A stretch of DNA of 64,000 nt from Rhodocyclaceae bacterium UBA2271 (lineage in GTDB: Bacteria > Pseudomonadota > Gammaproteobacteria > Burkholderiales > Rhodocyclaceae): positions 39,371 through 103,370 of the forward strand of contig DDXB01000047.1 in the NCBI GenBank assembly GCA_002347405.1, in the 5' to 3' direction. The notes below the pieces were generated by a model that saw nothing but the letters and a program-made list of their open reading frames with translations, was not told the origin of the DNA and made no database searches. The position numbers and the translations under genes are program-made. Below are positions 17,485-25,318 of the stretch, piece after piece (within the stretch, counting starts at the first letter, position 1; each line of letters starts with the position of its first letter).

Positions 17485-17576
17485 TGCCCGTTTCCGCGCT
17501 CTTGCAAAAAAACCTGGCGCTGCCGGTCATCGGCGTGCCGGCTGAAATGATGCTGCTACTGAATAATCTCGGATAA
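17484..17576 (+). pseudogene. Remnant of a nitronate monooxygenase-like gene
   Basis: A 30-codon frame whose ATG overlaps the fadD stop (ATGA). Its first ~19 residues (MPVSALLQKNLALPVIGVP) resemble the N-terminus of nitronate monooxygenase / 2-nitropropane dioxygenase proteins. It then runs into unrelated residues and a stop. It could be the scar of a deleted oxidoreductase gene in this operon, or a chance small peptide; I favour the scar. Confidence 0.4.
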
Positions 17577-17588
17577 AAGGAACATGAA

Positions 17589-19382
17589 ATGAGTGACTAC
17601 CGCGCACCCCTCAAGGAAATGCGTTTCGTCATGGACGAACTGGCCGGCTTGCCGGAAATCAGCCAACTGCCCGGTTTCGAGGATGCGACACCCGACATGG
17701 CCGATGCGATTCTTGAAGAAGCGGCGAAATTCGCCAGTGAGGTGCTGGCGCCGCTGAATCAGGTCGGCGACAAGGCAGGTTGCACGCTGACGCCGCAGGG
17801 CGTCACCACGCCTCCTGGCTGGAAAGAGGCTTACCAGGCCTTTTGCGCGGCGGGCTGGAACGGCATTGTCCTGCCGCCCGCATTCGGCGGCCAGGGCCTG
17901 CCGGATGTGTTGGGCGTCGCCGTCAAGGAAATGGTCTGCTCGGCCAACCTGTCGTTCTCGCTGGGGCCGCTGCTGACGACTGGCGCTGTCGAGGCGCTGC
18001 TCACCTGCGCCAGCGACGAACTGAAAGCCATCTATCTGGAAAAAATGGTGACCGGCGAGTGGACCGGCACGATGAATCTCACCGAGCCGCAGGCCGGTTC
18101 CGACCTGGCGCAGATCCGTTCCCGCGCCGAACCGCAGGCCGACGGCAGCTATCGTATCTTCGGCCAGAAAATATTCATCACCTATGGCGACCACGACATG
18201 ACCGACAACATCGTGCATCTCGTGCTGGCCCGTCTGCCGGACGCGCCGCCCGGCGTCAAGGGCATCTCGATGTTCCTGGTGCCGAAATTTCTGGTGAATG
18301 CGGATGGCTCGCCGGGCGCGCGCAACGACGCGCTGTGCGTTTCCCTCGAACACAAGCTCGGCATCCACGCCAGCCCGACCTGCGTGATGGCCTATGGTGA
18401 CCAGGGTGGCGCGGTCGGCTATCTGCTCGGTGAGCCGAACCTCGGCCTCGAATACATGTTCATCATGATGAACGAGGCGCGGCTGGGGGTCGGTTTGCAG
18501 GGCGTCGCGCTCGGCGAACGCGCCTACCAGCAGGCGCTCGCTTTCGCCCGCGAGCGCAAGCAGGGACGCGACGCGCTGACCGGCGAGAAACTGGTCACCC
18601 TCGACCGGCATCCCGACATCCGCCGCATGCTGATGACGATCAAATCACGTGTCGAGGCATGCCGCGCCCTGGCTTACCTGGCGTCCGGCCTGCTCGACCG
18701 CGTCCATGCCAGCACCGATCCGGAAGAGAAAAAGCGCAACCTGTATCTTGCCGAATTCATGATCCCCATCGTCAAGGGCGGCAGCACCGAAATGAGCATC
18801 GACGTCACCTCGCTCGGCATCCAGATTCACGGCGGCATGGGTTACATCGAGGAAACCGGTGCCGCCCAGCACTGGCGCGACGCGCGCATCACCACCATCT
18901 ACGAAGGCACGACAGGGATACAGGCGAATGACCTGCTGTTCCGCAAGCTGATGCGCGACCAAGGCGCTACAGCAAAGGTGGTGTTCGGCGAAGTGCATGC
19001 GACGGTCAAGGCTCTGGCGGCCTCCAGTCGGCCGGAACTGCAAGCCATCGCCAAGCGCCTGGGGGTCGCCCTGCAGGCCTGGACCGGCGCGACCGAGTGG
19101 CTGGCCGCCAATGTCAAAACCGGCCTGTCCGGCGTGCTGGCGGCGGCGGTGCCTTATCTGCATCTGGCCGTCACCGTTTGCGGCGGCTGGCAGATGGGCC
19201 GCGCGGCACTGGCGGCCGCTGGCCATCTGGACAAGGAAGATGGTGATCTCGCCTTCTTCCGCGCCAAGATCGCCACCGCGCATTTCTATGCCGATCACCT
19301 GTTGCCGCAAGCGGCAGCGTATGCCGAGAGTGTCAAGGCGGGCGACGCGGCGCTGGCCGGGGTGGGTGACGAGGTTTTTTAA
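17589..19382 (+). CDS. Acyl-CoA dehydrogenase (large, C-terminal extended type)
   Basis: A 597-residue flavin enzyme of the ~600-residue acyl-CoA dehydrogenase class with a C-terminal extension. The flavin and substrate segments MNLTEPQAGSDLAQIRS, GIQIHGGMGYIEETGAAQHW and RITTIYEGTTGIQANDL are clear; a catalytic Glu is probable in YEGTTG. It would do the first oxidation of an acyl-CoA for the FadN/FadA pair. It sits 104 nt after fadD, with the remnant gene in the gap. Members of this class use fatty acyl-CoAs of various chain lengths and sometimes steroid side chains; the actual substrate is unknown. Confidence 0.92.
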   Translation: MSDYRAPLKEMRFVMDELAGLPEISQLPGFEDATPDMADAILEEAAKFASEVLAPLNQVGDKAGCTLTPQGVTTPPGWKEAYQAFCAAGWNGIVLPPAFGGQGLPDVLGVAVKEMVCSANLSFSLGPLLTTGAVEALLTCASDELKAIYLEKMVTGEWTGTMNLTEPQAGSDLAQIRSRAEPQADGSYRIFGQKIFITYGDHDMTDNIVHLVLARLPDAPPGVKGISMFLVPKFLVNADGSPGARNDALCVSLEHKLGIHASPTCVMAYGDQGGAVGYLLGEPNLGLEYMFIMMNEARLGVGLQGVALGERAYQQALAFARERKQGRDALTGEKLVTLDRHPDIRRMLMTIKSRVEACRALAYLASGLLDRVHASTDPEEKKRNLYLAEFMIPIVKGGSTEMSIDVTSLGIQIHGGMGYIEETGAAQHWRDARITTIYEGTTGIQANDLLFRKLMRDQGATAKVVFGEVHATVKALAASSRPELQAIAKRLGVALQAWTGATEWLAANVKTGLSGVLAAAVPYLHLAVTVCGGWQMGRAALAAAGHLDKEDGDLAFFRAKIATAHFYADHLLPQAAAYAESVKAGDAALAGVGDEVF

Positions 19383-19390
19383 TTCGCTGG

Positions 19391-19414
19391 CGCCGTCCCG
19401 CCAGCGCCGACTTT
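19391..19414 (-). repeat. Repeat A copy between convergent genes
   Basis: Full consensus copy on the minus strand, starting at the stop codon of azlD. With neighbouring bases it forms CGCTGGCG-N6-CGCCAGCG, a hairpin between two convergent genes. Confidence 0.85.
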
Positions 19415-19737
19415 CAGGCCAGTTGTTGCAGCAGCCAGAATGCCACGAAGCCGCTGGCAATCGTCAGCAGCGTGTTCTTCCAGCGGGCGGCGACGGCGAT
19501 GGCAAGCAGTCCGGCCCAGAAGCGCGGGTTGCCCGTGCCGATGTCGACCTGTCCGGCGACCAGCAACAGTTCGGGAGTGACCAGCGCGGTGAGGGCGGCG
19601 ATCGGCACGAAGGGCAGCCAGCGGATGAACCAGCTCGGCGGCTGGTAATGGCCTTCCAGCGCGATGAATGAGTAGCGGATGGCGAAGGTGAGCGCTCCGC
19701 AGGCAATCCACAGCAGTATCAGCGCGGTCTGGCTCAT
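19414..19737 (-). CDS. azlD: AzlD family branched-chain amino acid transporter subunit
   Basis: A 107-residue membrane protein with four hydrophobic segments, including IACGALTFAIRYSF at the N-terminus and FVPIAALTALVTPELL in the middle, as in AzlD. It acts with AzlC in export of branched-chain amino acids or analogues. It overlaps the azlC gene by 4 nt, indicating translational coupling. The coding end coincides with a repeat A copy, so the last codons may have been altered by it. Confidence 0.88.
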   Translation of the reverse strand: MSQTALILLWIACGALTFAIRYSFIALEGHYQPPSWFIRWLPFVPIAALTALVTPELLLVAGQVDIGTGNPRFWAGLLAIAVAARWKNTLLTIASGFVAFWLLQQLA

Positions 19738-20420
19738 CGGTTGCCCCGCCTTTGCATGAATGCGCCGGCGGCGAGGCCCGCCAGCGCGGCGACGAACAGG
19801 CCGGTCTTGTAGGGCAGGGCGACCAGCAGCACAGCGACAATTCCGGAAAAAAGCGCGGCAACCAGTCGGGCGCGGCTGTCAATCAGCGGCACGACGATGG
19901 CGATGAAGGTGAGCGGCAGGGCGAAATCGAGGCCGAGGTCGGCGGGCAGTTGCGCGCCGATTAGCACGCCGGCCAGCGTCGCAAGTTGCCAGCCGAACCA
20001 GAGCGCGAAGCCGGAGCCGAAGAGGATCCAGTGCGCCTGCGGCGAGCGCGGCTCGGCAAGCAGGTGGGGGATGGCGGCGGCGTAGGCTTCGTCGGTCAGC
20101 AGGTAGGCCAGGAGCAGCTTCCAGCGGCGTGGCAGGGCATGGAGGACGGGCGCGACCGAGGCGCTGTAGAGCGCATGGCGCAGGTTGATCAGCCCGACGG
20201 CGCCGACCATCAGCAGGGCCGGTGCGCCGACGCCAATCAGTTGCGCGAGCAGGAATTGCGCCGATCCGGCAAAGACCAGCGAGGACATCAAAAACGCCGC
20301 CAGCGGCGGAATGCCGCTTTGCAGCGCGACCACGCCGTAAATCACCCCGAACGGCGCCACGCCCAGCAACATGGGCAACAGGGCGCGGACGCCAAGCAGG
20401 AAGGCGGAAGAGGGTGTCAT
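19734..20420 (-). CDS. azlC: AzlC family ABC-independent amino acid permease
   Basis: A 228-residue integral membrane protein with AzlC landmarks: LGVAPFGVIYGVVAL, SLVFAGSAQFLLAQL and NLRHALYSASVAP. With AzlD it forms a two-component exporter of branched-chain amino acids. The gene is divergent from smc, with an 82-bp spacer, and convergent to the acyl-CoA dehydrogenase. Specific substrate unknown. Confidence 0.9.
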   Translation of the reverse strand: MTPSSAFLLGVRALLPMLLGVAPFGVIYGVVALQSGIPPLAAFLMSSLVFAGSAQFLLAQLIGVGAPALLMVGAVGLINLRHALYSASVAPVLHALPRRWKLLLAYLLTDEAYAAAIPHLLAEPRSPQAHWILFGSGFALWFGWQLATLAGVLIGAQLPADLGLDFALPLTFIAIVVPLIDSRARLVAALFSGIVAVLLVALPYKTGLFVAALAGLAAGAFMQRRGNR

Positions 20421-20466
20421 TGGATTTCAGGAAGCGGCCAGCCGGGATTCTACGTGGCAGCGCCGT

Positions 20467-20472
20467 TATAAT
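20467..20472 (+). promoter_or_regulatory. Likely -10 box for smc
   Basis: TATAAT 31 nt ahead of the smc GTG start, in the azlC-smc divergent spacer. No good -35 hexamer is seen at 16-18 bp, so the assignment is tentative. Confidence 0.4.
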
Positions 20473-20502
20473 CGTGCATTCATCATTCATGTCCCCCCTC
20501 CT

Positions 20503-23500
20503 GTGCGCCTGATCAAGCTCAAAGTCGCCGGCTTCAAGTCATTTGTCGAGCCGACCGTCGTATTGTTTCCCGACCAACTCGCGGGCGTGGTCGGACCCAA
20601 CGGTTGCGGCAAGTCGAACATCATCGACGCCGTGCGCTGGGTGCTGGGCGAATCAAAGGCTTCCGAACTGCGCGGCGAGTCGATCCAGGACGTGATCTTC
20701 AAGGGCTCGGGTGGTCGCAAGGAAGTGGGGCGCGCCAGCGTCGAGCTGCATTTCGACAACGCCCAGGGACGCGCCGCGGGCCAGTGGAGCCAGTACGCCG
20801 AGATCGTCGTCAAGCGCATCCTCGACCGCGAGGGCAATTCCAGCTACTACATCAACAACCTGCACGTGCGCCGGCGCGACGTGATCGACCTGTTTCTGGG
20901 TACCGGACTGGGGCCGCGCGCCTACGCGATCATCGGCCAGGGCATGATTTCGCGCATTGTCGAGGCCAAGCCGGACGAACTGCGTTTCTTCCTCGAAGAG
21001 GCGGCCGGCGTCACCAAATACAAGGAACGGCGCAAGGAAACCGAGGGGCGCCTCGAAGATGCCGGCGAAAATCTGGCGCGTGTCGATGACATTCGCGGCG
21101 AACTAGGCAATCAGGTTACCCGGCTGGAAAGCCAGGCCGCGGTGGCGCAGCAATACCGCGACCTGCAATTGCAACTGAACCGCCGCCAGAGCCTGCTCTG
21201 GTTCAAGAAACGCAAGGATGCGCAGGCTGAAACCGTCAAGCTGGAACGCCTGGTCGACGAAGCGATCAACCGCGTCGAGGCCGAAACTGCTGCCTTGCGC
21301 GCCACCGAGGCGCGCGTCGAGCAGGCGCGCGAGGCGCACTTCACCACCTCCGATGCCCTGCACGCCGCCCAGGCCGAGATGTATGCGGCGAACGCCGAGG
21401 TCAAGCGGCTGGAAGCCGAAATTGCGCATCTGCGTGATTCCCGCTTGCGGCTGGAAACCCGCCTGGCACAACTGGATGCGCAGGAGCAGCACTGGTCGGG
21501 CGAGATGCGGCGTGTCGAGGAGGAAGACTTCCGCTGGCGCTCCCTGCTCGAAAATTCCCGCGAACGCGCCGCCACGGCCGCTGCCCGCCATGAAGAAGCT
21601 GCCCTGCGCCTGCCCGAGGCTGAAGATGCCGTCAAGGCGGCTGAAGCGCAGGCTGCCGAAAGCCGCAAGGCGCTGAATGCCGCTGAACAGGGTCTGCGCC
21701 TGGCGGAGGCCGATCGTGGCCATGCCGTGCGGGCGCTCGACAATCTTGCCCAGCGCCGACAACGCATGGATGCCGAGAGTGCCGGTCTGGCTGCGCCCGA
21801 CCCCGTGCTGCTGGCGACCGCGCAGGAGGGGGCAGCACAGGCCGAAATTGCGCTCGACATGGCGCAGGAAGGCCTTGCCGCCCTGCAGGTGAAGCAACCG
21901 ACGCTGGAAGCGGCATTGCGCAGCGCCCGCGAGGCGATGCAGGCCGCGCACCGCGATGTCACGACGGCGCGCGCACGTCACGATGCCCTGGCCCAGTTGC
22001 AGCAGAGCGTGGGGCAGGGCGGTGATCTGTCCGGCTGGCTGAAAGACATGGGACTGGCCGATGCCCAGCCGCTCTGGCGCGCGATCCAGGTCGATCCGGG
22101 TTGGGAAACCGCCGTTGAAGCCGTGCTGCGCGAGCGGTTGATGGCCGTGCCGGGTGATGCCGAGACTCTGCAACGGGCGCTGGCCGCCCCGCCCCCCGCC
22201 ACCATGGCACTGGCCCTGTGCCGCGCGGACGCTGCCGCCGTCATTCCGGCCGATAGCCTGCGTGCCCATGTGCGCTGCCTCAATTCGCAGTGGGTGGTGG
22301 TGCTTGACGAATGGCTGGGCGATGTGCGGGTGGTTGATGGCGATGCGGCGCTGACGGCGGGAATGTTGGCCAATGAGGGCTGGCGCGTGAGTCGTGCCGG
22401 CCATCTGGCAACACCCTGCGGTTTGACCCTGTATTCACCCGATGTGCGCACCCATGGGGTGATTGAACGGCAGCGTGAGATCGATGAGCTGGCCGGGCAG
22501 ATCGCCGCGCTGGAAGAGTCGGAGATGTTGGCGCGCGAGACGCAGACGGAGGCCGAGCGGGCGGTTGCCACCGGTCAACAAAACCTGTCCGAGACGCGGC
22601 GGGTGTTGCAGGAAACGCAACAGCGCCTGCATGCGGCACAGGTCGAGGCGCTCAAGCTCACGCAGGCACAGGCCCGCCACGACGAGCGTGCCGGCCAGAT
22701 CGCGCGCGACCTGGCCGAGATCGTGCGGGTCGAAGCAGAGGAAAAGGCGGCGCTCGCTGGTGCCGAGGACGAGGCGGTCAAGTGCCGTGAAGCGCTGGCT
22801 GCGGCCCGTGCGCGCATGGAAGAAGCGCTGGAACTGCAGCGCCAGCGTGACACGGCAATGCGCGAAGCGCGCGCGCTCGAACATCAGCTGGCCCGCGAAG
22901 CGCAGGATGCCGGATTCTCCGAGAAGGAATGCCATTCGAAGCTGGCCGACAATGCGCGCGCTGCCGAAACGGCGAAGAAGCAGCTGGAACAGGCGGCCAC
23001 CGATCGTGCCGTGACCAGACAGGATCTGGCGGCAATCAGCGATGCGGTGATCCAGGAGCAGTTGCAAGCAGCGCTGGGACAGCGCGGCGTGCAAGAGTCG
23101 GCGCTGGCGGAACGGCGCATTGCGCTGGAAGGTGCTGCCAGCCAGTTGCGCGCGGTGGATGAGGAGCGTCTCAAACTCGAACAGGGTTTGCAGCCGGCGC
23201 GCGACAGGATCAACGACCTGAAACTCAAGCAGCAGGCCGCGCAGTTGAACGTCGAGCAATACCAGGAACGTCTTGTCGAGGCGCACGTCAGGAAACACGC
23301 CGGGCCGCCCCAAGTGTTTCCTGACCCCCTGGGGGGAGAAAGCCGCGCAGCGGCTTTTTCGGGGGGGGCACACCTTAGTCCGGAGGACGAGGCCGCGCTG
23401 GCTGCCGAACTGACGCCGGGCCTGCGGGACAGCGTCCTGCAGGGCGATATCGCGCGGATCGCCGCCGAGATCGAAGCGCTGGGGCCGGTGAATCTGGCCG

Positions 23501-24132
23501 CGCTCGAAGAACTGGCGACGGCCAGCGAACGCAAGGGCTACCTCGACGAGCAGTCGGCGGACCTCGCTACCGCGATCGGTACGCTGGAAGATGCCATCCG
23601 CCGCATCGACCGGGAAACCCGCGAGCAGTTGCAGGAGACCTACGAAACGGTCAATCGCCATTTCGGCACCTTGTTCCCGGAACTGTTCGGCGGCGGCGAA
23701 GCCAGGCTGATACTCACCGGCGAGGAAATCCTCGATGCCGGCATCCAGATCATGGCGCAGCCGCCGGGCAAGCGCAATTCGACCATCCACCTGCTGTCGG
23801 GCGGCGAGAAGGCGCTGACCGCCATCGCGCTGGTATTTGCATTGTTCCAATTGAATCCGGCGCCGTTCTGCATGCTTGATGAGGTGGATGCGCCCCTCGA
23901 CGATTCGAACACCGTGCGTTTCTGCGAGATGGTCAAGCGCATGTCGCGCCATACCCAGTTCGTCTTTATCACGCACAACAAGATCACCATGGAAATGGCG
24001 CAACAGTTGATTGGTGTCACCATGCAGGAACAAGGCGTGTCGCGTGTGGTGGCAGTCGATATCGAAGAGGCATTGCGCATGACTGACGAAACGCTTCCTG
24101 TCCAACAGGCACCTGCCTGGGGCAGGGGATGA
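20503..24132 (+). CDS. smc: Chromosome segregation protein SMC
   Basis: A 1209-residue condensin ATPase. It has Walker A GPNGCGKSNIIDAVRW in the N-terminal head, long coiled coils, a hinge around residues 505-660 (GGDLSGWLKDMGLADA), and a C-terminal head with signature LLSGGEKALTAIALVFALF and Walker B FCMLDEVDAPLDD. The GTG at 20503 gives the family N-terminus (RLIKLKVAGFKSF); upstream in-frame residues overlap the divergent azlC gene. It works with ScpA and ScpB, both encoded 12-14 kb downstream on the same strand. Odd feature: residues ~929-957, at the end of the returning coiled coil, are encoded by an in-frame repeat B copy, and the protein is slightly longer than usual relatives. Confidence 0.96.
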   Translation: MRLIKLKVAGFKSFVEPTVVLFPDQLAGVVGPNGCGKSNIIDAVRWVLGESKASELRGESIQDVIFKGSGGRKEVGRASVELHFDNAQGRAAGQWSQYAEIVVKRILDREGNSSYYINNLHVRRRDVIDLFLGTGLGPRAYAIIGQGMISRIVEAKPDELRFFLEEAAGVTKYKERRKETEGRLEDAGENLARVDDIRGELGNQVTRLESQAAVAQQYRDLQLQLNRRQSLLWFKKRKDAQAETVKLERLVDEAINRVEAETAALRATEARVEQAREAHFTTSDALHAAQAEMYAANAEVKRLEAEIAHLRDSRLRLETRLAQLDAQEQHWSGEMRRVEEEDFRWRSLLENSRERAATAAARHEEAALRLPEAEDAVKAAEAQAAESRKALNAAEQGLRLAEADRGHAVRALDNLAQRRQRMDAESAGLAAPDPVLLATAQEGAAQAEIALDMAQEGLAALQVKQPTLEAALRSAREAMQAAHRDVTTARARHDALAQLQQSVGQGGDLSGWLKDMGLADAQPLWRAIQVDPGWETAVEAVLRERLMAVPGDAETLQRALAAPPPATMALALCRADAAAVIPADSLRAHVRCLNSQWVVVLDEWLGDVRVVDGDAALTAGMLANEGWRVSRAGHLATPCGLTLYSPDVRTHGVIERQREIDELAGQIAALEESEMLARETQTEAERAVATGQQNLSETRRVLQETQQRLHAAQVEALKLTQAQARHDERAGQIARDLAEIVRVEAEEKAALAGAEDEAVKCREALAAARARMEEALELQRQRDTAMREARALEHQLAREAQDAGFSEKECHSKLADNARAAETAKKQLEQAATDRAVTRQDLAAISDAVIQEQLQAALGQRGVQESALAERRIALEGAASQLRAVDEERLKLEQGLQPARDRINDLKLKQQAAQLNVEQYQERLVEAHVRKHAGPPQVFPDPLGGESRAAAFSGGAHLSPEDEAALAAELTPGLRDSVLQGDIARIAAEIEALGPVNLAALEELATASERKGYLDEQSADLATAIGTLEDAIRRIDRETREQLQETYETVNRHFGTLFPELFGGGEARLILTGEEILDAGIQIMAQPPGKRNSTIHLLSGGEKALTAIALVFALFQLNPAPFCMLDEVDAPLDDSNTVRFCEMVKRMSRHTQFVFITHNKITMEMAQQLIGVTMQEQGVSRVVAVDIEEALRMTDETLPVQQAPAWGRG
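23287..23375 (+). repeat. Repeat B inserted in frame in smc
   Basis: Perfect 12-bp inverted repeat GTCAGGAAACAC (23287-23298) / GTGTTTCCTGAC (23314-23325), then CCCCCTGGGGGG and a second hairpin AAAGCCGC-GCA-GCGGCTTT. It encodes VRKHAGPPQVFPDPLGG followed by a Gly/Ala-rich stretch. The same DNA and peptide pattern opens ligA at 25327. Confidence 0.88.
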
Positions 24133-24187
24133 CCCCGAGGCGCGCCGCGTTACGGCGCCGGGACTGCTTAGGCTTGACGGAGGCGAA

Positions 24188-25318
24188 ATGAGCGAATTGC
24201 AATTGGCACTGATCGGCTTTGGCATATTGCTGGTGGCGGTCGTCTGGGGTTACAACCTCTTGCAGTCGCGCAAGCAGCGGAACCTCGCCAAATCCGTTTT
24301 TCCCGATGCCAAGCCCGATGTGTTGATGGCCGGGCGCGAGGTCGGCACCGACCCGAAGAACCCCTCCGGAGCTACGGTTTCCAGTCAACGCGAACCAACT
24401 TTCGGCACGCCTGCGCCTGCTGAAGATACCCCGCCGAGCGAAATCGCCATCGAGATTCAGGATGCCACCCGGCAAGTTACGGCGGTACCGGCCGAATGGG
24501 CCGATGCCAGCGTCGATTGCCTGCTGCGTATCGAGTTTGTCGATGCCGTGCCGGTGGCAAACCTGTGGGCGGAACGCGCCGGCTGGTCGCAGTTGATCGA
24601 CAAACCGGTGCAATGGCTCGGACTGGATGAACGCAGCGGCCGTTGGCGTACCCTGTTGCCACAGGATCCCGGTGCGGTCGCACAGGTTGCGGTCGCCCTG
24701 CAACTGGTCGACCGCAAGGGGCCGGTGAGTGAAGTGACGCTTGCCGCCTTCTGCGATGGCATCCGGCAGTTGGCCCAGCACTTTTCCGGTCTGGTCGAAC
24801 TGCCTGAGACCACACCGGTGCTGGCGGCGGCGCATGATCTGGACGCTTTCTGCGCCGCCGTCGATTTGCAACTGGCGTTGCATGTATTGCCGCGTCAGGG
24901 CAGCCTGAATGAATTGAGCGGCGCCAAACTCAAACCGGTGATCGATGCCAGCGGCCTTAAGCCGGAAGGCGAGCGCTTCGTTGCCCTGGATGGCAATGGC
25001 GCAGAAATCTTCGCGCTGACCTGTCAGGCTGCATCGGGCTTTGCGACCGTCGATGTCGAGGCACAGTCACTGACCGAGCTGACGCTCAGCCTTGATGTGC
25101 CGCGTGTTACCGATGGCGCGGCCGCCTTCGATCGCATGCTCGACTTTGCCCGTCAGGGCGCTATTGCCGTCGGTGGGCAACTAGCCGATGCCAACCGGAA
25201 TCCGCTGTCCGACGCGACCAGCATCGCTTTGCGGGCGCGGATCAGCGAATTGCAGGCCCAGATGGCCCGGAACGGCATCCCGGCCGGAGACGTGCGCGCC
25301 TTGCGACTGTTTGCCTGA
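24188..25318 (+). CDS. zipA: Cell division protein ZipA
   Basis: A 376-residue protein with an N-terminal membrane anchor (ALIGFGILLVAVVWGYNLL) followed by basic residues, a variable linker rich in Pro and Glu, and a C-terminal ZipA domain (~120-376) that would bind the FtsZ C-terminal tail. The position between smc and ligA is the classic ZipA location in beta- and gammaproteobacteria. A GGAGG sequence precedes the ATG. The stop codon overlaps the ligA start (TGATG), so the two are coupled. Confidence 0.9.
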   Translation: MSELQLALIGFGILLVAVVWGYNLLQSRKQRNLAKSVFPDAKPDVLMAGREVGTDPKNPSGATVSSQREPTFGTPAPAEDTPPSEIAIEIQDATRQVTAVPAEWADASVDCLLRIEFVDAVPVANLWAERAGWSQLIDKPVQWLGLDERSGRWRTLLPQDPGAVAQVAVALQLVDRKGPVSEVTLAAFCDGIRQLAQHFSGLVELPETTPVLAAAHDLDAFCAAVDLQLALHVLPRQGSLNELSGAKLKPVIDASGLKPEGERFVALDGNGAEIFALTCQAASGFATVDVEAQSLTELTLSLDVPRVTDGAAAFDRMLDFARQGAIAVGGQLADANRNPLSDATSIALRARISELQAQMARNGIPAGDVRALRLFA

